Positions 7,305 through 16,477 of a stretch of DNA of 64,000 bases are shown one piece after another. Numbering within the stretch: position 1 is the stretch's first letter; each line of letters begins with the position of its first letter. This stretch comes from JBCBSS01 sp039819065. Its GTDB lineage: Bacteria > Bacteroidota > Bacteroidia > Cytophagales > Cyclobacteriaceae. The notes under the pieces were generated by a model that ran no database searches, was not told the origin of the DNA, and saw only the letters and a program-made list of their open reading frames with translations. The position numbers were made by a program, and so were the translations under genes. The stretch is taken from contig JBCBSS010000002.1 in NCBI GenBank assembly GCA_039819065.1, forward strand, positions 62,001 through 126,000, read 5' to 3'.

Positions 7305-7941
7305 TAAGTGCCTTCCATGATGCTTTGATAAGACCGTAACTCCATTTGGCAATAATAATGCCGACCACTATGCTGAGCATAGGATCGATCACATACCATG
7401 CTGTAAAGTATATCACTATTCCTCCTAACACAATGGCTATTGAGGAAAACGTATCTGACAGTAAGTGCAGAAAAGCGCTCTTCGTATTCAAATCTTCGAT
7501 GCCAGCACTAGCTAGAATCAAAGCCGTCAATAGGTTAATCACCAAACCAAATACGGCTACTATGATGATGTCATTGGTACTTAAAGCAAGGGGGTTTAGC
7601 ACCCTACCAATGGCTTCGTAGAATATATATCCTGTGAAAAGTGCCAGGCCTATACCATTGATAAAGGCCGCCTTAAACTCAATCTTTTTATAACGATTAC
7701 TCAGTTTTATCGCAGCCCAAGATATCATCAGTGATAGCGCATGAGAAAGCATGTGGAAGCCGTCACTAATCAGCATAAGGCTATTGGCCCAATACCCCAC
7801 AGCGAATTCCACCACCATGGCAATCAGAGTAATGGTAATAGCAAGTCCAAAGGCTCTCTCTTTGGTCAATTTATTAGGAAAGAGCGTTACGCTAAAGTGC
7901 TCAATGCCAGCGTTTATGCTCTTAATGATGACATTATTCAT
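7297..7941 (-). CDS. Cation diffusion facilitator (CDF) transporter, short form
   Basis: Inner-membrane divalent metal exporter of the CDF/ZnT family, 214 residues with about six membrane segments. Metal-site motifs are visible in TM2 (SDGFHMLSH, Asp60 with His63 and His67) and TM5 (HLLSD, His159 and Asp163). TM2 has His67 where many members have Asp, a change that can alter metal preference. The usual C-terminal cytoplasmic domain of about 80 residues is missing; the protein ends right after TM6. The start ATG overlaps the stop of the upstream di-heme peroxidase gene (TAATG), so the two are translationally coupled. Confidence 0.88.
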   Translation of the reverse strand: MNNVIIKSINAGIEHFSVTLFPNKLTKERAFGLAITITLIAMVVEFAVGYWANSLMLISDGFHMLSHALSLMISWAAIKLSNRYKKIEFKAAFINGIGLALFTGYIFYEAIGRVLNPLALSTNDIIIVAVFGLVINLLTALILASAGIEDLNTKSAFLHLLSDTFSSIAIVLGGIVIYFTAWYVIDPMLSIVVGIIIAKWSYGLIKASWKALKE

Positions 7942-9842
7942 TAGTATTTCCCTCCGGTTTTTCGATTATTCAATGCTGGATCACCGTCAAACTGGGGCAA
8001 GCGCTCGGGTACAGATACTAGCCCAGTCGTATCTGTTAGCGCTCCGATAAATTCAATAATAGCTTTTTGTTCTTTCGTGCTAAGGTTCAATTCATCTTCT
8101 GGAAGCGTTTGGTTTGGCAATTCAATACCTATGCCTGACCCACCACCTCGATTATAAAAATCGATAACTTCTTCCAGCGTTTCATAAACGCCATTGTGCA
8201 TGTAAGGTGCTGTTAAAGCGGCATTGCGAACAGTTGGAGTTTTAAAAGCGAACCGGTGTAATTCGGCCTGGTACAAATTGTATTTTCCAACATCGGGATC
8301 AATAGTAGCGTTGGCTGTTACGTTTTTTACAGGCACTCCTATCACTTCAGATTCTGATTCGATGTAGTTCGGTGGTATAGCGCCATTGAAAAGAGGTGTA
8401 AAATGGCAAATACCACATTTCGCTTTGCCCATGAACAAGTTGAAACCTAGTATTTCATTCGCCGACAGGACCGCTTCATCACCTCTCAAATATTGATCGA
8501 AACGCGAATTCATGCCCTTCAAGGATCTTTCATATGAAGCAATAGCACTCCTCACATGAAGGCCAGTAATAGAATCGGCATCAAAAGCCTCTTCGAATAG
8601 CTTTTTATACTCAGTGCTGTTATTGAGCCTAACTGCCACATTATCCATAGAACCGTGCATCTCCTCGGCATTGGATACCACGTCAGTCACCTGGTCTTCG
8701 AAAACCGCTACCCTGGAATCATAGAAGAGTGATCTTTGATAAGCAGCGCTAATGATGGTTGGTGCGTTCCGCTGGATATTACCTTTCAGATCAAAAGCCA
8801 GACTGGTCTTTTGTCCATCTGTGAATGCTTTTTCAGGCACATGACATGAGGCACAGGATCTCGTATTGTTTCCCGACAATACCGGGTCAAAGAACAACAA
8901 CTTACCCAAAGCAATCTGACCTTCTGAGGCATTCCTGTTGTACTTCGGTGCAAAGTGATCTATGTTGTAAGCATCTTCGCCAAAGAGTGTCTCAGCATCC
9001 ATATTCATGGCTATATTGAACTCATTGTTTTTGATGCCAAGCGCTTTCTGGTAATCGTAGGTCAGCTTTGAAAGCTCATTGATGTGCTTGGTAATGAATT
9101 CAATTCTATTGAAAGTATCGAAATCGTTGTGTTCTTTCAAGTAGGCCTTGGCTGCATCAAAAGCACCTGATAAGCTACTCCATGCTTTTGAAGCCTGATC
9201 CTTATAAACGGCCAGCATTTCCTCTAGTCCTTCAAGTGCAGCAATGGCTTCAGGTAGTGAATGGAAAGCTACCGGAGAGTCAAACCCTGAAATGCCTAAG
9301 CTTACGATCCGTAAGAACTCCAATCGCACGGCTTCGAAAATATTTTCATTCGAAAATGCCACAATGGTGGCGTCCCTTGACATGATTTCCGTCAAACCGG
9401 CCAATCTGGATATCTCGTGAAGTGCAGTTTCTTTTTCTTCTGCGTTAAAATCAGGAAACAAGTATTCCTCTACTACCTGATACCCTGATGGTGGGATGGT
9501 CTTTCTACGCGCATCGTTGACATTGGGCTTATCTAGAGCAGGCCCATTGAATTGTACCGACCTGACAGGGTAATAGAATTCACCCAGGATTTCTACCTTC
9601 TTATAAGCAAGTCGTGCCTTGAAGAAAGCTTTTTGCAATTCTTTTGAGGAAGCATTGTTTTGGGCTAGACTATCTAAAACCCTGGCGGCAACCTCATGAT
9701 CGGCTACATGCATTAAAAATACTCTTTTGATCTCCTCAGGGTAGTCTAAATCAACTTTTTGGCTCACCTCTTTCTTTTGGCAGGAAAAAAGCAAGAGCAG
9801 ACTGATTCCCCCTATTACACCAAACCTAACAAGTCCCTTCAT
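7941..9842 (-). CDS. Imelysin-like domain fused to di-heme cytochrome c peroxidase (lipoprotein)
   Basis: A 633-residue lipoprotein (lipobox LLLFSC, Cys21). Residues about 30-290 are an all-helical imelysin-like domain with GYQVVE at 120-125, matching the imelysin GxHxxE motif except that the His is Gln122. Residues 300-610 are a MauG/cytochrome c peroxidase domain with two c-heme motifs, CASCH (330-334) and CGICH (476-480). Distal elements such as TPTVRNAALTAPYMHNG are typical of the family. Peroxidases of this group reduce H2O2 in the periplasm; MauG-type members oxidise proteins. The stop overlaps the start of the CDF gene. A terminator separates it from the PhoX-like gene upstream. Confidence 0.9.
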   Translation of the reverse strand: MKGLVRFGVIGGISLLLLFSCQKKEVSQKVDLDYPEEIKRVFLMHVADHEVAARVLDSLAQNNASSKELQKAFFKARLAYKKVEILGEFYYPVRSVQFNGPALDKPNVNDARRKTIPPSGYQVVEEYLFPDFNAEEKETALHEISRLAGLTEIMSRDATIVAFSNENIFEAVRLEFLRIVSLGISGFDSPVAFHSLPEAIAALEGLEEMLAVYKDQASKAWSSLSGAFDAAKAYLKEHNDFDTFNRIEFITKHINELSKLTYDYQKALGIKNNEFNIAMNMDAETLFGEDAYNIDHFAPKYNRNASEGQIALGKLLFFDPVLSGNNTRSCASCHVPEKAFTDGQKTSLAFDLKGNIQRNAPTIISAAYQRSLFYDSRVAVFEDQVTDVVSNAEEMHGSMDNVAVRLNNSTEYKKLFEEAFDADSITGLHVRSAIASYERSLKGMNSRFDQYLRGDEAVLSANEILGFNLFMGKAKCGICHFTPLFNGAIPPNYIESESEVIGVPVKNVTANATIDPDVGKYNLYQAELHRFAFKTPTVRNAALTAPYMHNGVYETLEEVIDFYNRGGGSGIGIELPNQTLPEDELNLSTKEQKAIIEFIGALTDTTGLVSVPERLPQFDGDPALNNRKTGGKY

Positions 9843-9881
9843 TCTGATGTATTGGCTTAATTGAACCTCTTAATGTTTAAG

Positions 9882-9912
9882 AAAAAAGGGTACACTAGAT
9901 GTACCCTTTTTT
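9882..9912 (-). terminator. Rho-independent terminator of PhoX-like gene
   Basis: A 12-bp stem, AAAAAAGGGTAC paired with GTACCCTTTTTT around a 7-base loop, lies 18 bp after the PhoX-like stop codon. The leftward reading ends in a U-run. The symmetric A/T flanks would also stop transcription from the other side. Confidence 0.85.
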
Positions 9913-9929
9913 GATCTATAATGGATTTA

Positions 9930-11678
9930 TTATCTCGGCAAGCCCTTGATGACAAACACTGCGCTGCCTTCATCTTCGCTGTCTCTTTGACCTCCGCCAT
10001 CTACACCGGCAAAAGCATCATCCCTCCATGTGTGTGATTGAATACAAAGTAAGAATGTGTCATCCATACCTACGATATCTGATACATCTATCATAGCACC
10101 ATACTCCCATGATCCCAGCGCATCTGATGCACTGGCGTAAGCAGGAACAATAGTTTCACTTCTTTGATCAATCTCAAATACTACTTCTAAGGCGCCAGTC
10201 GCTATGTTATACTGATATAGATAAGCGTCGTGGGTTTCGTCGCCATATCTGTTAGGGTCTTCCTGAATGTATACATAGTTATCCGTTACCAGGATGTTAT
10301 CAGGATTCTGGAACATATTGGCAGGACCGTTGGCATCATCACCATCGAATATTACTTCTAGTGTGCCTTCCAACGGATTGTTCTCGTCCAAAGTCATACG
10401 GTAAACACGACCTTTCCTGGTCCTGGTGAAATCTGCGTTGTTACCTGAGTTATTCTGGCCAGTTACGTTGAACCATACCTCTCTTGAAGCTGCGCCACCG
10501 CCTTTACGATAATCTACGTCTTCTACCCTACCGAATTCCATTGCGTTCTTCGATTGAGCGATCATATTGTTTTGAAGGCCCGTATTGGTATTGGCATTTT
10601 CTATCTCCACAAATTCTATATCATAAACTTCACCTACTACCATATCCCTCTCGTCAGAATTCTCATTTGTTCTTCTCAGCGCATAAAGAGATCCATTTTC
10701 AAGATCACCAATTACATCAGACATGTAGAGAGCGATTTGACCACCTTCCGGGCCAGAATCGTCATCCGCCATTACAACAAGGGTTTGATCGCCGTAAGCA
10801 TCCAATGGTAAAGGAACTGCGTTTTCAGCTGTCCATCTACCAAGAGCAGGCTTAGAATAAAAATCCAAAACACCGGCGTTGGTAATAGGATCAAATAGTG
10901 GGATTGCTTTGGTCAATGACTCATCACCAGACTCACCAGCTGTTAGGAAGATAGGGCCAAAACCGTGCTCCTCAGGAGTAGCTAATGTAGCCGAGCATTG
11001 TCTTGTTCCTGCTCCAGCTGAATTCATTACATACTCACCTCTTAATGGCGTAAGCGTTTCATCCAGGTATATTCTAGACACGGCCCAGTTATCTTCGTTG
11101 TTAACGATATAGACATATTCGTTGGTAGTCTCATCAAACCTGAGACCTGCACCATCGGCGGAACCCCCAAAGACATAGTCTGGCGAACCAGGGAAATCGT
11201 CCTCACTGCTAAATAGTGAGAATATCTGAACATCTTCAAATCCAGTTTGTCTACTCAAGAAACTAGGTGTAATTGACTTGTTCTCCAAGGTGATCATTGC
11301 TCTTATGACCACCACAGTGGCTTCAGCTTCTGTCGTTTGGCTGTTGGCGTCTGTCGCAACGAATTCAAAATCAAATTCATCTCCATCAGCGGCGTCACCA
11401 GGCACTGTGAAGGTGTAGTTCACTTCTTCATTCGTGGTTCCTGAAGTGAAATTGACATTGTCACCATTGGCAGTTAAAGATGTAATACCAGCTTGGGATC
11501 CGATTGATAAGCTAAAAGTAACATCCGAACCTCTGGCGGCACTGACTTGTGCATCACCGGTAACTCGTAAAAAAATCGCGTTACCTGCGTTATTGTTGTC
11601 ATCATCATCGCAACTGACGACAATAAGGAGAGATAAAGACAGCATAATTAAAGCTATCTTCCATGGCTTTCTTTTCAT
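9930..11678 (-). CDS. PhoX/DUF839-like beta-propeller lipoprotein with Ig-like N-terminal domain
   Basis: A 582-residue lipoprotein (lipobox LIVVSC, Cys23, followed by an Asp-rich stretch typical of surface export in Bacteroidota). Residues about 33-125 form an Ig/cadherin-like domain (SLSIGSQAGITSLTANG). Residues 140-580 resemble DUF839/PhoX propellers, notably EFGRVEDVDY, GRVYRMTLDENNP and FQNPDNILVTDNYVYIQEDP. PhoX enzymes are calcium/iron phosphatases, but their metal ligands cannot be verified here, so phosphatase activity is only a hypothesis. It has its own terminator and lies upstream of the peroxidase/CDF pair in the same direction. Confidence 0.7.
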   Translation of the reverse strand: MKRKPWKIALIMLSLSLLIVVSCDDDDNNNAGNAIFLRVTGDAQVSAARGSDVTFSLSIGSQAGITSLTANGDNVNFTSGTTNEEVNYTFTVPGDAADGDEFDFEFVATDANSQTTEAEATVVVIRAMITLENKSITPSFLSRQTGFEDVQIFSLFSSEDDFPGSPDYVFGGSADGAGLRFDETTNEYVYIVNNEDNWAVSRIYLDETLTPLRGEYVMNSAGAGTRQCSATLATPEEHGFGPIFLTAGESGDESLTKAIPLFDPITNAGVLDFYSKPALGRWTAENAVPLPLDAYGDQTLVVMADDDSGPEGGQIALYMSDVIGDLENGSLYALRRTNENSDERDMVVGEVYDIEFVEIENANTNTGLQNNMIAQSKNAMEFGRVEDVDYRKGGGAASREVWFNVTGQNNSGNNADFTRTRKGRVYRMTLDENNPLEGTLEVIFDGDDANGPANMFQNPDNILVTDNYVYIQEDPNRYGDETHDAYLYQYNIATGALEVVFEIDQRSETIVPAYASASDALGSWEYGAMIDVSDIVGMDDTFLLCIQSHTWRDDAFAGVDGGGQRDSEDEGSAVFVIKGLPR

Positions 11679-12121
11679 TTTATTAATACGTTTTTGGTTA
11701 GTTGACGGCTACAAGTTTAGAGGTTAAAAGCAAATCAAAGTTGATCGGATCTTTATGAAATTGTTAAAAGCGGGCGCTTTTGAAAAAGTTACTAAAAGCC
11801 TTATTTAGAGAGATTTTCAAGGCAGGTGAGTTATTTTTTTCAATGCACGGGGCATCACAGATATTAAGTCAATGTTACTATTTAGAAAAGTTATAAATTT
11901 GAGAGAAAACCGCAAGAATATATAGGCTTTCATCAGATTTTACAGGTTAAAAACTGACTTAGATTCGAATAATTAAATATCTTGCGACTGACTTCAGATA
12001 AACTAATTATTTCAAAAGGCTAAAAGTAGATAAGAAGAGGTAAGGTATGCACTCGAAGCGATAGATTCGGGCTTCTACTGGTGTATCTTTTTCTTCAGTC
12101 TTTTCAACCAAAAAGAGGACC
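11679..12121. other. Gene-free interval of 443 bp
   Basis: AT-rich gap between divergent genes. It holds a candidate -7 element for the leftward PhoX-like gene (TAAACTTG on the minus strand, 11712-11719) and a small hairpin AAAAGC-GGGC-GCTTTT near 11767-11782. I see no convincing small reading frame or RNA gene in the rest. Confidence 0.5.
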
Positions 12122-12472
12122 ATGAAGAATTCTATTACGGAGACGCCCAAGTGGGCATCTTTTGATATTGGCGAAATATACGATCGTTTAAAATCGTCAA
12201 ATCGAAGATATGAGTCTTTTATCGATGTGCCCGCACTTAAAACTGGGATGTACATTCTGCCTGCCGGTGGGGAGGATAATCAGAACCCACACGAACTTGA
12301 TGAGGTGTACTACATTGTCAGTGGGAGGGGGAAATTCGTTTCAGAAGGACAGAAACTGGACGTCAAGCCAGGTACAATCCTATACGTAAAGGCCAAGACC
12401 AGTCATCGATTTGAGGACATCGAACAAGAATTAAAGATTATAATTTTCTTTTCAGAGGCTAAATCAAAATAG
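12122..12472 (+). CDS. Small cupin domain protein
   Basis: Single-domain cupin of 116 residues. Cupin motif 1 is present as PHELDEVYYIVSGRG (56-70: His57, Glu61) and motif 2 as VKPGTILYVKAKTSHRF (81-97: His95). The usual motif 1 histidine pair is reduced to His57 plus Glu58/Glu61, so the metal site may be altered. There is no signal peptide, so it is cytoplasmic. Cupins of this size include sugar isomerases, dioxygenases and sensors; none can be picked here. It converges with the sugar dehydrogenase gene with a 1-bp gap. Confidence 0.85.
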   Translation: MKNSITETPKWASFDIGEIYDRLKSSNRRYESFIDVPALKTGMYILPAGGEDNQNPHELDEVYYIVSGRGKFVSEGQKLDVKPGTILYVKAKTSHRFEDIEQELKIIIFFSEAKSK

Positions 12473-12473
12473 T

Positions 12474-13649
12474 TTAGCCTTCATAGGTTATTCTGTAGAT
12501 CACGTTGGCAAAGTCGTCGGATACAAGCATTGACCCATCGGGCAATTCTAGCACATCCACCGGGCGACCCCAAGCGTCTTGTGTACTACTATTAAGCCAT
12601 CCATCTGCGAAAGGCTCGTATGACACGACACGATCACCTTCGAATTTAACTAAAGAAACGCGATAACCTATCTTTCTGGACCTGTTCCAGGAACCATGTT
12701 CTGCTATAAAAACTTGCTTCTTATAGCTCGCAGGGAACATATCACCCTGGTAGAACTTCACTCCCAAAGGAGCTACGTGAGGGTCTAGTTTTCTGGCGGG
12801 AATGGTGAAATCGGAACAGGCGAATTTATCGCCATAATCGGGGTCTGCTATGTCTCCAGCGTGGCAATATGGGTAACCAAAGTGCATTCCCTTTTTGGTT
12901 GCCTTATTCAGTTCGCATGCAGGAAAGTTATCTCCAAGATGATCTCGCCCGTTATCGGTAAACCATAGGTCTCCGGTTTCCGGGTGCCAGGTGAAGCCTA
13001 CGGTATTCCTCACTCCTTTAGCATATATTTCAAGGCCTGTGCCATCTGGGTTGATTCGGGTTATGCTCGCATAGATCTCGTCAGATTCGCAAATGTTGCA
13101 AGGAGCACCTACAGGAACATACAATTTTCCATCGGGACCAAATGCGATGTACTTCCAACCGTGGTGCCGATCGGTTGGGTAATCATCATATATTACCTTG
13201 GGTTTAGGCGGGTTATCCAAGTTCGATTCAATATTCTCCAATTTTAAAATCCGGCTTACTTCAGCGATATATAAGTCCCCATCTTTAAAAGCTACTCCAT
13301 TGGGCATTCTCAGGCCCGATGCTAAAACGTACTTTTTATCTGCTTCATAATCTCCGTCTGTATCTTTTACGGCGTAGACCTTATCACCTGCTCTATTACC
13401 TACATAGATTGTACCCGATGGGCTCATGGCCAACGACCTGGCATTGTCTACCTCGGCGAAGACATCTATCTTAAAACCTGTGGGTAGGTTAATTTTATCC
13501 AACGGGTATTTGGATTTAGTTTGGTTACCGTCAGTACCACCAGTTACCTGACCGGCATTATCAGTGTCAGTTTCTGACGGTTGGCAACTAAGCGAGGTAA
13601 TAAAAGCAAAGACCAATAATAAATGCGTCATAAGGCAAATGTTTTTCAT
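12474..13649 (-). CDS. PQQ-dependent sugar (glucose/sorbosone) dehydrogenase-like lipoprotein
   Basis: Six-bladed beta-propeller of the GSDH family, 391 residues, exported as a lipoprotein (lipobox TSLSC, Cys22). Family features include RHHGWKYIAFGPDGKLYVP with candidate catalytic His162/His163, the GVRNTVGFTWHPETGDLWFT segment (212-231, Arg214), and a GRDHLGDNFPACELN loop. Soluble GSDH enzymes oxidise aldoses with PQQ and pass electrons to a membrane acceptor. Many Bacteroidota members have no known substrate. It is transcribed alone. Confidence 0.87.
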   Translation of the reverse strand: MKNICLMTHLLLVFAFITSLSCQPSETDTDNAGQVTGGTDGNQTKSKYPLDKINLPTGFKIDVFAEVDNARSLAMSPSGTIYVGNRAGDKVYAVKDTDGDYEADKKYVLASGLRMPNGVAFKDGDLYIAEVSRILKLENIESNLDNPPKPKVIYDDYPTDRHHGWKYIAFGPDGKLYVPVGAPCNICESDEIYASITRINPDGTGLEIYAKGVRNTVGFTWHPETGDLWFTDNGRDHLGDNFPACELNKATKKGMHFGYPYCHAGDIADPDYGDKFACSDFTIPARKLDPHVAPLGVKFYQGDMFPASYKKQVFIAEHGSWNRSRKIGYRVSLVKFEGDRVVSYEPFADGWLNSSTQDAWGRPVDVLELPDGSMLVSDDFANVIYRITYEG

Positions 13650-13757
13650 TGGGCATACAATTTATGAAAGGGAAAAGTTAGCCGATTTGGGGTTGAAATA
13701 AAAGGACATATTGACTTATGGGTTTTTATACTAAACGGGAAGCGATAGTTTTGTGGC

Positions 13758-15686
13758 ATGTTAGCAATTAATAATTTGTCGTATTTCATTGGTGATAGAG
13801 CGTTGTATGAGAACGCTTCGCTACACATCAAACCAAAAGATAAAATTGGCTTGATCGGGTTGAATGGTAAGGGGAAATCTACGCTACTCAAGCTCATCAA
13901 TGGGGATTATCAGCCTAGTGAGGGTTCTATCAGCAAGAGTAAGGAATGCACTATAGGTTTTTTAAATCAGGACTTGCTATCCTATCAAACGGACGATAGC
14001 ATACTCTCTGTGGCCATGCAGGCTTTCGGTGAAGCGGTAGAAACGCAAAAACAAATCGACAAAATATTAAAGCAATTAGAAACGGACTATTCTGATGACC
14101 TGATCAACAAGCTTACTAAGCTTCAGGAAAAGTTCGATGCTTTAGATGGCTACACCATGCAATCCAAAGCTGAAGAGATACTCGAAGGTATTGGTTTCTC
14201 CACAGAGGATTTGCAACGACCACTGAAGGAGTTTTCCGGAGGTTGGAGAATGAGGGTAATGCTGGCTAAGCTCTTACTGGAAAAGCCTTCATTATTGATG
14301 CTCGATGAGCCTACTAACCACCTTGACCTTCCTTCAATAGAATGGGTTGAAACTTATTTGAAAAACTATAGCGGCTCATACATTATTGTATCTCACGATA
14401 GAGAGTTTGTCAATAATGCCGTAAATAAGATTGTAGAAGTGACCAACCAACAACTGGTCACATATGAGGGTAATTACGATTTCTTTGAGGAGGAGAAAGC
14501 ACTACGTTCTGAAATCCAAAAGAATGCTTTCGAAAACCAGCAGCAGAAAATAAAGCAGACTGAGCAATTCATTGAACGGTTCAGGGCAAAGGCTACTAAA
14601 GCAAGACAGGTTCAATCAAGGGTAAAGGCGCTTGAGCGGATGGATATGATTGAAGATGTGATTGATGAAAATGCCGTTGTCAATTTCAAATTTGATTTCA
14701 AGCAAAAATCGGGACGTCATATTGCTCACTTGGAAGATGTATCAAAAGCTTATGGCGACCTGGAGATATTCAAAGAGAGTAATGCGATCATTGAGCGTGG
14801 TGATAAAATCGCTTTGATTGGTGCTAACGGTAAAGGAAAGTCTACACTGTTAAGGATTATCGCTGGTACCGAGCCTGTTCAAGGGAAAATGCAAATGGGC
14901 TATAATGTGAACATGGGCTTCTATGCGCAGCACCAGCTAGAAGCCTTGAATGTTGATAATGAAATGCTTGAAGAACTAAAGCAAGCAGGTTCTGATAAAA
15001 CTGAGCAAGAGCTACGGAATGTTCTTGGCTGTTTTTTATTTACTGGAGACGATGTATTCAAGAAAATCAAAGTATTATCGGGAGGTGAAAAATCACGTGT
15101 GGCGTTGGCTAAAACATTGATCTCAGAATCCAACTTTCTGATGCTCGATGAGCCGACTAACCACCTGGATATGCAGTCTGAGAGCATTCTAATACAAGCA
15201 TTACAGCAGTACAAAGGCAGTTTTATCGTCGTTTCACACAACAGGCACTTTGTTTCTAAAGTGGCTAATAAAATCTGGTATATCGAAAACAGAGAGATCA
15301 AAGAATACCCCGGCACCTACGATGAATACATATACTGGATCAGTCAGAATCAAGCTCCTGTTGAAACCATCAATGCCAAAAGCAAGCCTGACAAGAAGAT
15401 AACGTCTAATAACACCAGGGTAAGAACCAATGATGCACAACTGGAAAAGGAAATCAAAAGGCTAAAGGCTGATCTGGAACAAAAAGAGCAAGAGATTTCT
15501 ACTCTTGAGGAGCAAAAGAAAGCTTTAGAGGACCAGCTTGCACTGCCGGAGGTATATGGAAACCCTGAAAAATTACTGGCTACAAACCAGGAGTACGAAA
15601 AGATGAATGCTCAACTCGAGGAGGCCAATAATGAGTGGGAAGATATGGTGAACCATATCGATGAGTTAGAAACCGGTTCTAACTAA
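13758..15686 (+). CDS. ABC-F family ATPase (ribosome-associated)
   Basis: Soluble protein of 642 residues with two ATP-binding cassettes and no membrane segment. Walker A motifs are GLNGKGKS (34-41) and GANGKGKS (355-362). Signature motifs are FSGGW (159-163) and LSGGE (440-444). Walker B/DEPTNHLD occurs at 183-190 and 464-471. The linker of about 80 residues between cassettes fits the P-site tRNA interaction motif. A C-terminal coiled coil (about 555-640) resembles Uup-type ABC-F proteins, which act on stalled or assembling ribosomes. The gene is transcribed alone. Its stop codon overlaps that of the convergent outer-membrane protein gene. Confidence 0.93.
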   Translation: MLAINNLSYFIGDRALYENASLHIKPKDKIGLIGLNGKGKSTLLKLINGDYQPSEGSISKSKECTIGFLNQDLLSYQTDDSILSVAMQAFGEAVETQKQIDKILKQLETDYSDDLINKLTKLQEKFDALDGYTMQSKAEEILEGIGFSTEDLQRPLKEFSGGWRMRVMLAKLLLEKPSLLMLDEPTNHLDLPSIEWVETYLKNYSGSYIIVSHDREFVNNAVNKIVEVTNQQLVTYEGNYDFFEEEKALRSEIQKNAFENQQQKIKQTEQFIERFRAKATKARQVQSRVKALERMDMIEDVIDENAVVNFKFDFKQKSGRHIAHLEDVSKAYGDLEIFKESNAIIERGDKIALIGANGKGKSTLLRIIAGTEPVQGKMQMGYNVNMGFYAQHQLEALNVDNEMLEELKQAGSDKTEQELRNVLGCFLFTGDDVFKKIKVLSGGEKSRVALAKTLISESNFLMLDEPTNHLDMQSESILIQALQQYKGSFIVVSHNRHFVSKVANKIWYIENREIKEYPGTYDEYIYWISQNQAPVETINAKSKPDKKITSNNTRVRTNDAQLEKEIKRLKADLEQKEQEISTLEEQKKALEDQLALPEVYGNPEKLLATNQEYEKMNAQLEEANNEWEDMVNHIDELETGSN

Positions 15687-16477
15687 AATCTAACACCAAG
15701 TTTCAGATTAAATCGATTGATTGTTCTATCCCGTATTTGCGAAAAACCGGATGGTGGGCAAAACTCGCATGGAGTTTCTTCTAAAGTTGTACTGATATTC
15801 TGCCTGCGATAACCAACTCCCACCATCATATCTACTGATTGCACTTTAAAGCGTAGTCCCAGCCCCGGATTAAGAAAGAAGCCACCACTCGTTTCTTCCC
15901 TAGTACCAAATTGGTCTGTTTCATCTTGCCAAGCAAAACCATAGCCTGCACTAATGAAATAATAAGGTTTGACCAACCGTCTATTCAAGTCTCCCGATAA
16001 GTGCAGAAAGACAGGATATGTATTGACCATTTCATTAAGATCTACACCAAGACCTCCAGCTAGCTGTATCCATTGCGAAAAGGCATAACCATACATAAGT
16101 TCAAATGAAAAGGTACCATCAACGGATGCAAAGCTATTATCACGTCCCCAGAGCAAGTTGACATAGGCAGCGTTAAAAAAACCATTCTCATTAAACTGGT
16201 TCAGTTTAGGTAGTGTTTTCAACCATTCCTTTCTCTCCAACCTCTTGGCCACATGGGTAGATTCGATTTGTGAAAAGGGAATAGATATGGTGAAGTTTTC
16301 ACTAATTACCATACTTATTTTCTGGGAGGTAGAATCAACTGATTGAATCTCCCCAATTACTAAACTGCCATTGGTGAGGTATAATTTGTCCTTAAAAGAT
16401 TGCGAGTATCCAGTAGAAAAAACAAAGAGCAACAATACCACGTAAAAAGTTGCTCCGAAAGCTGTTCTAATTATCAT
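15683..16477 (-). CDS. Secreted beta-barrel-like protein of LVIVD operon
   Basis: A 264-residue exported protein with a signal peptide (residues 1-25, STGYSQ cleavage). Residues 28-80 (KLYLTNGSLVIGEIQSVD, IPFSQIES) form a small beta domain often seen before outer-membrane barrels. The rest has alternating strands ending in a C-terminal aromatic (GVRF), suggesting an outer-membrane protein of 8-10 strands. Its start overlaps the end of the LVIVD lipoprotein gene by 11 bp, so the two are co-translated. I do not recognise a named family. Confidence 0.75.
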   Translation of the reverse strand: MIIRTAFGATFYVVLLLFVFSTGYSQSFKDKLYLTNGSLVIGEIQSVDSTSQKISMVISENFTISIPFSQIESTHVAKRLERKEWLKTLPKLNQFNENGFFNAAYVNLLWGRDNSFASVDGTFSFELMYGYAFSQWIQLAGGLGVDLNEMVNTYPVFLHLSGDLNRRLVKPYYFISAGYGFAWQDETDQFGTREETSGGFFLNPGLGLRFKVQSVDMMVGVGYRRQNISTTLEETPCEFCPPSGFSQIRDRTINRFNLKLGVRF

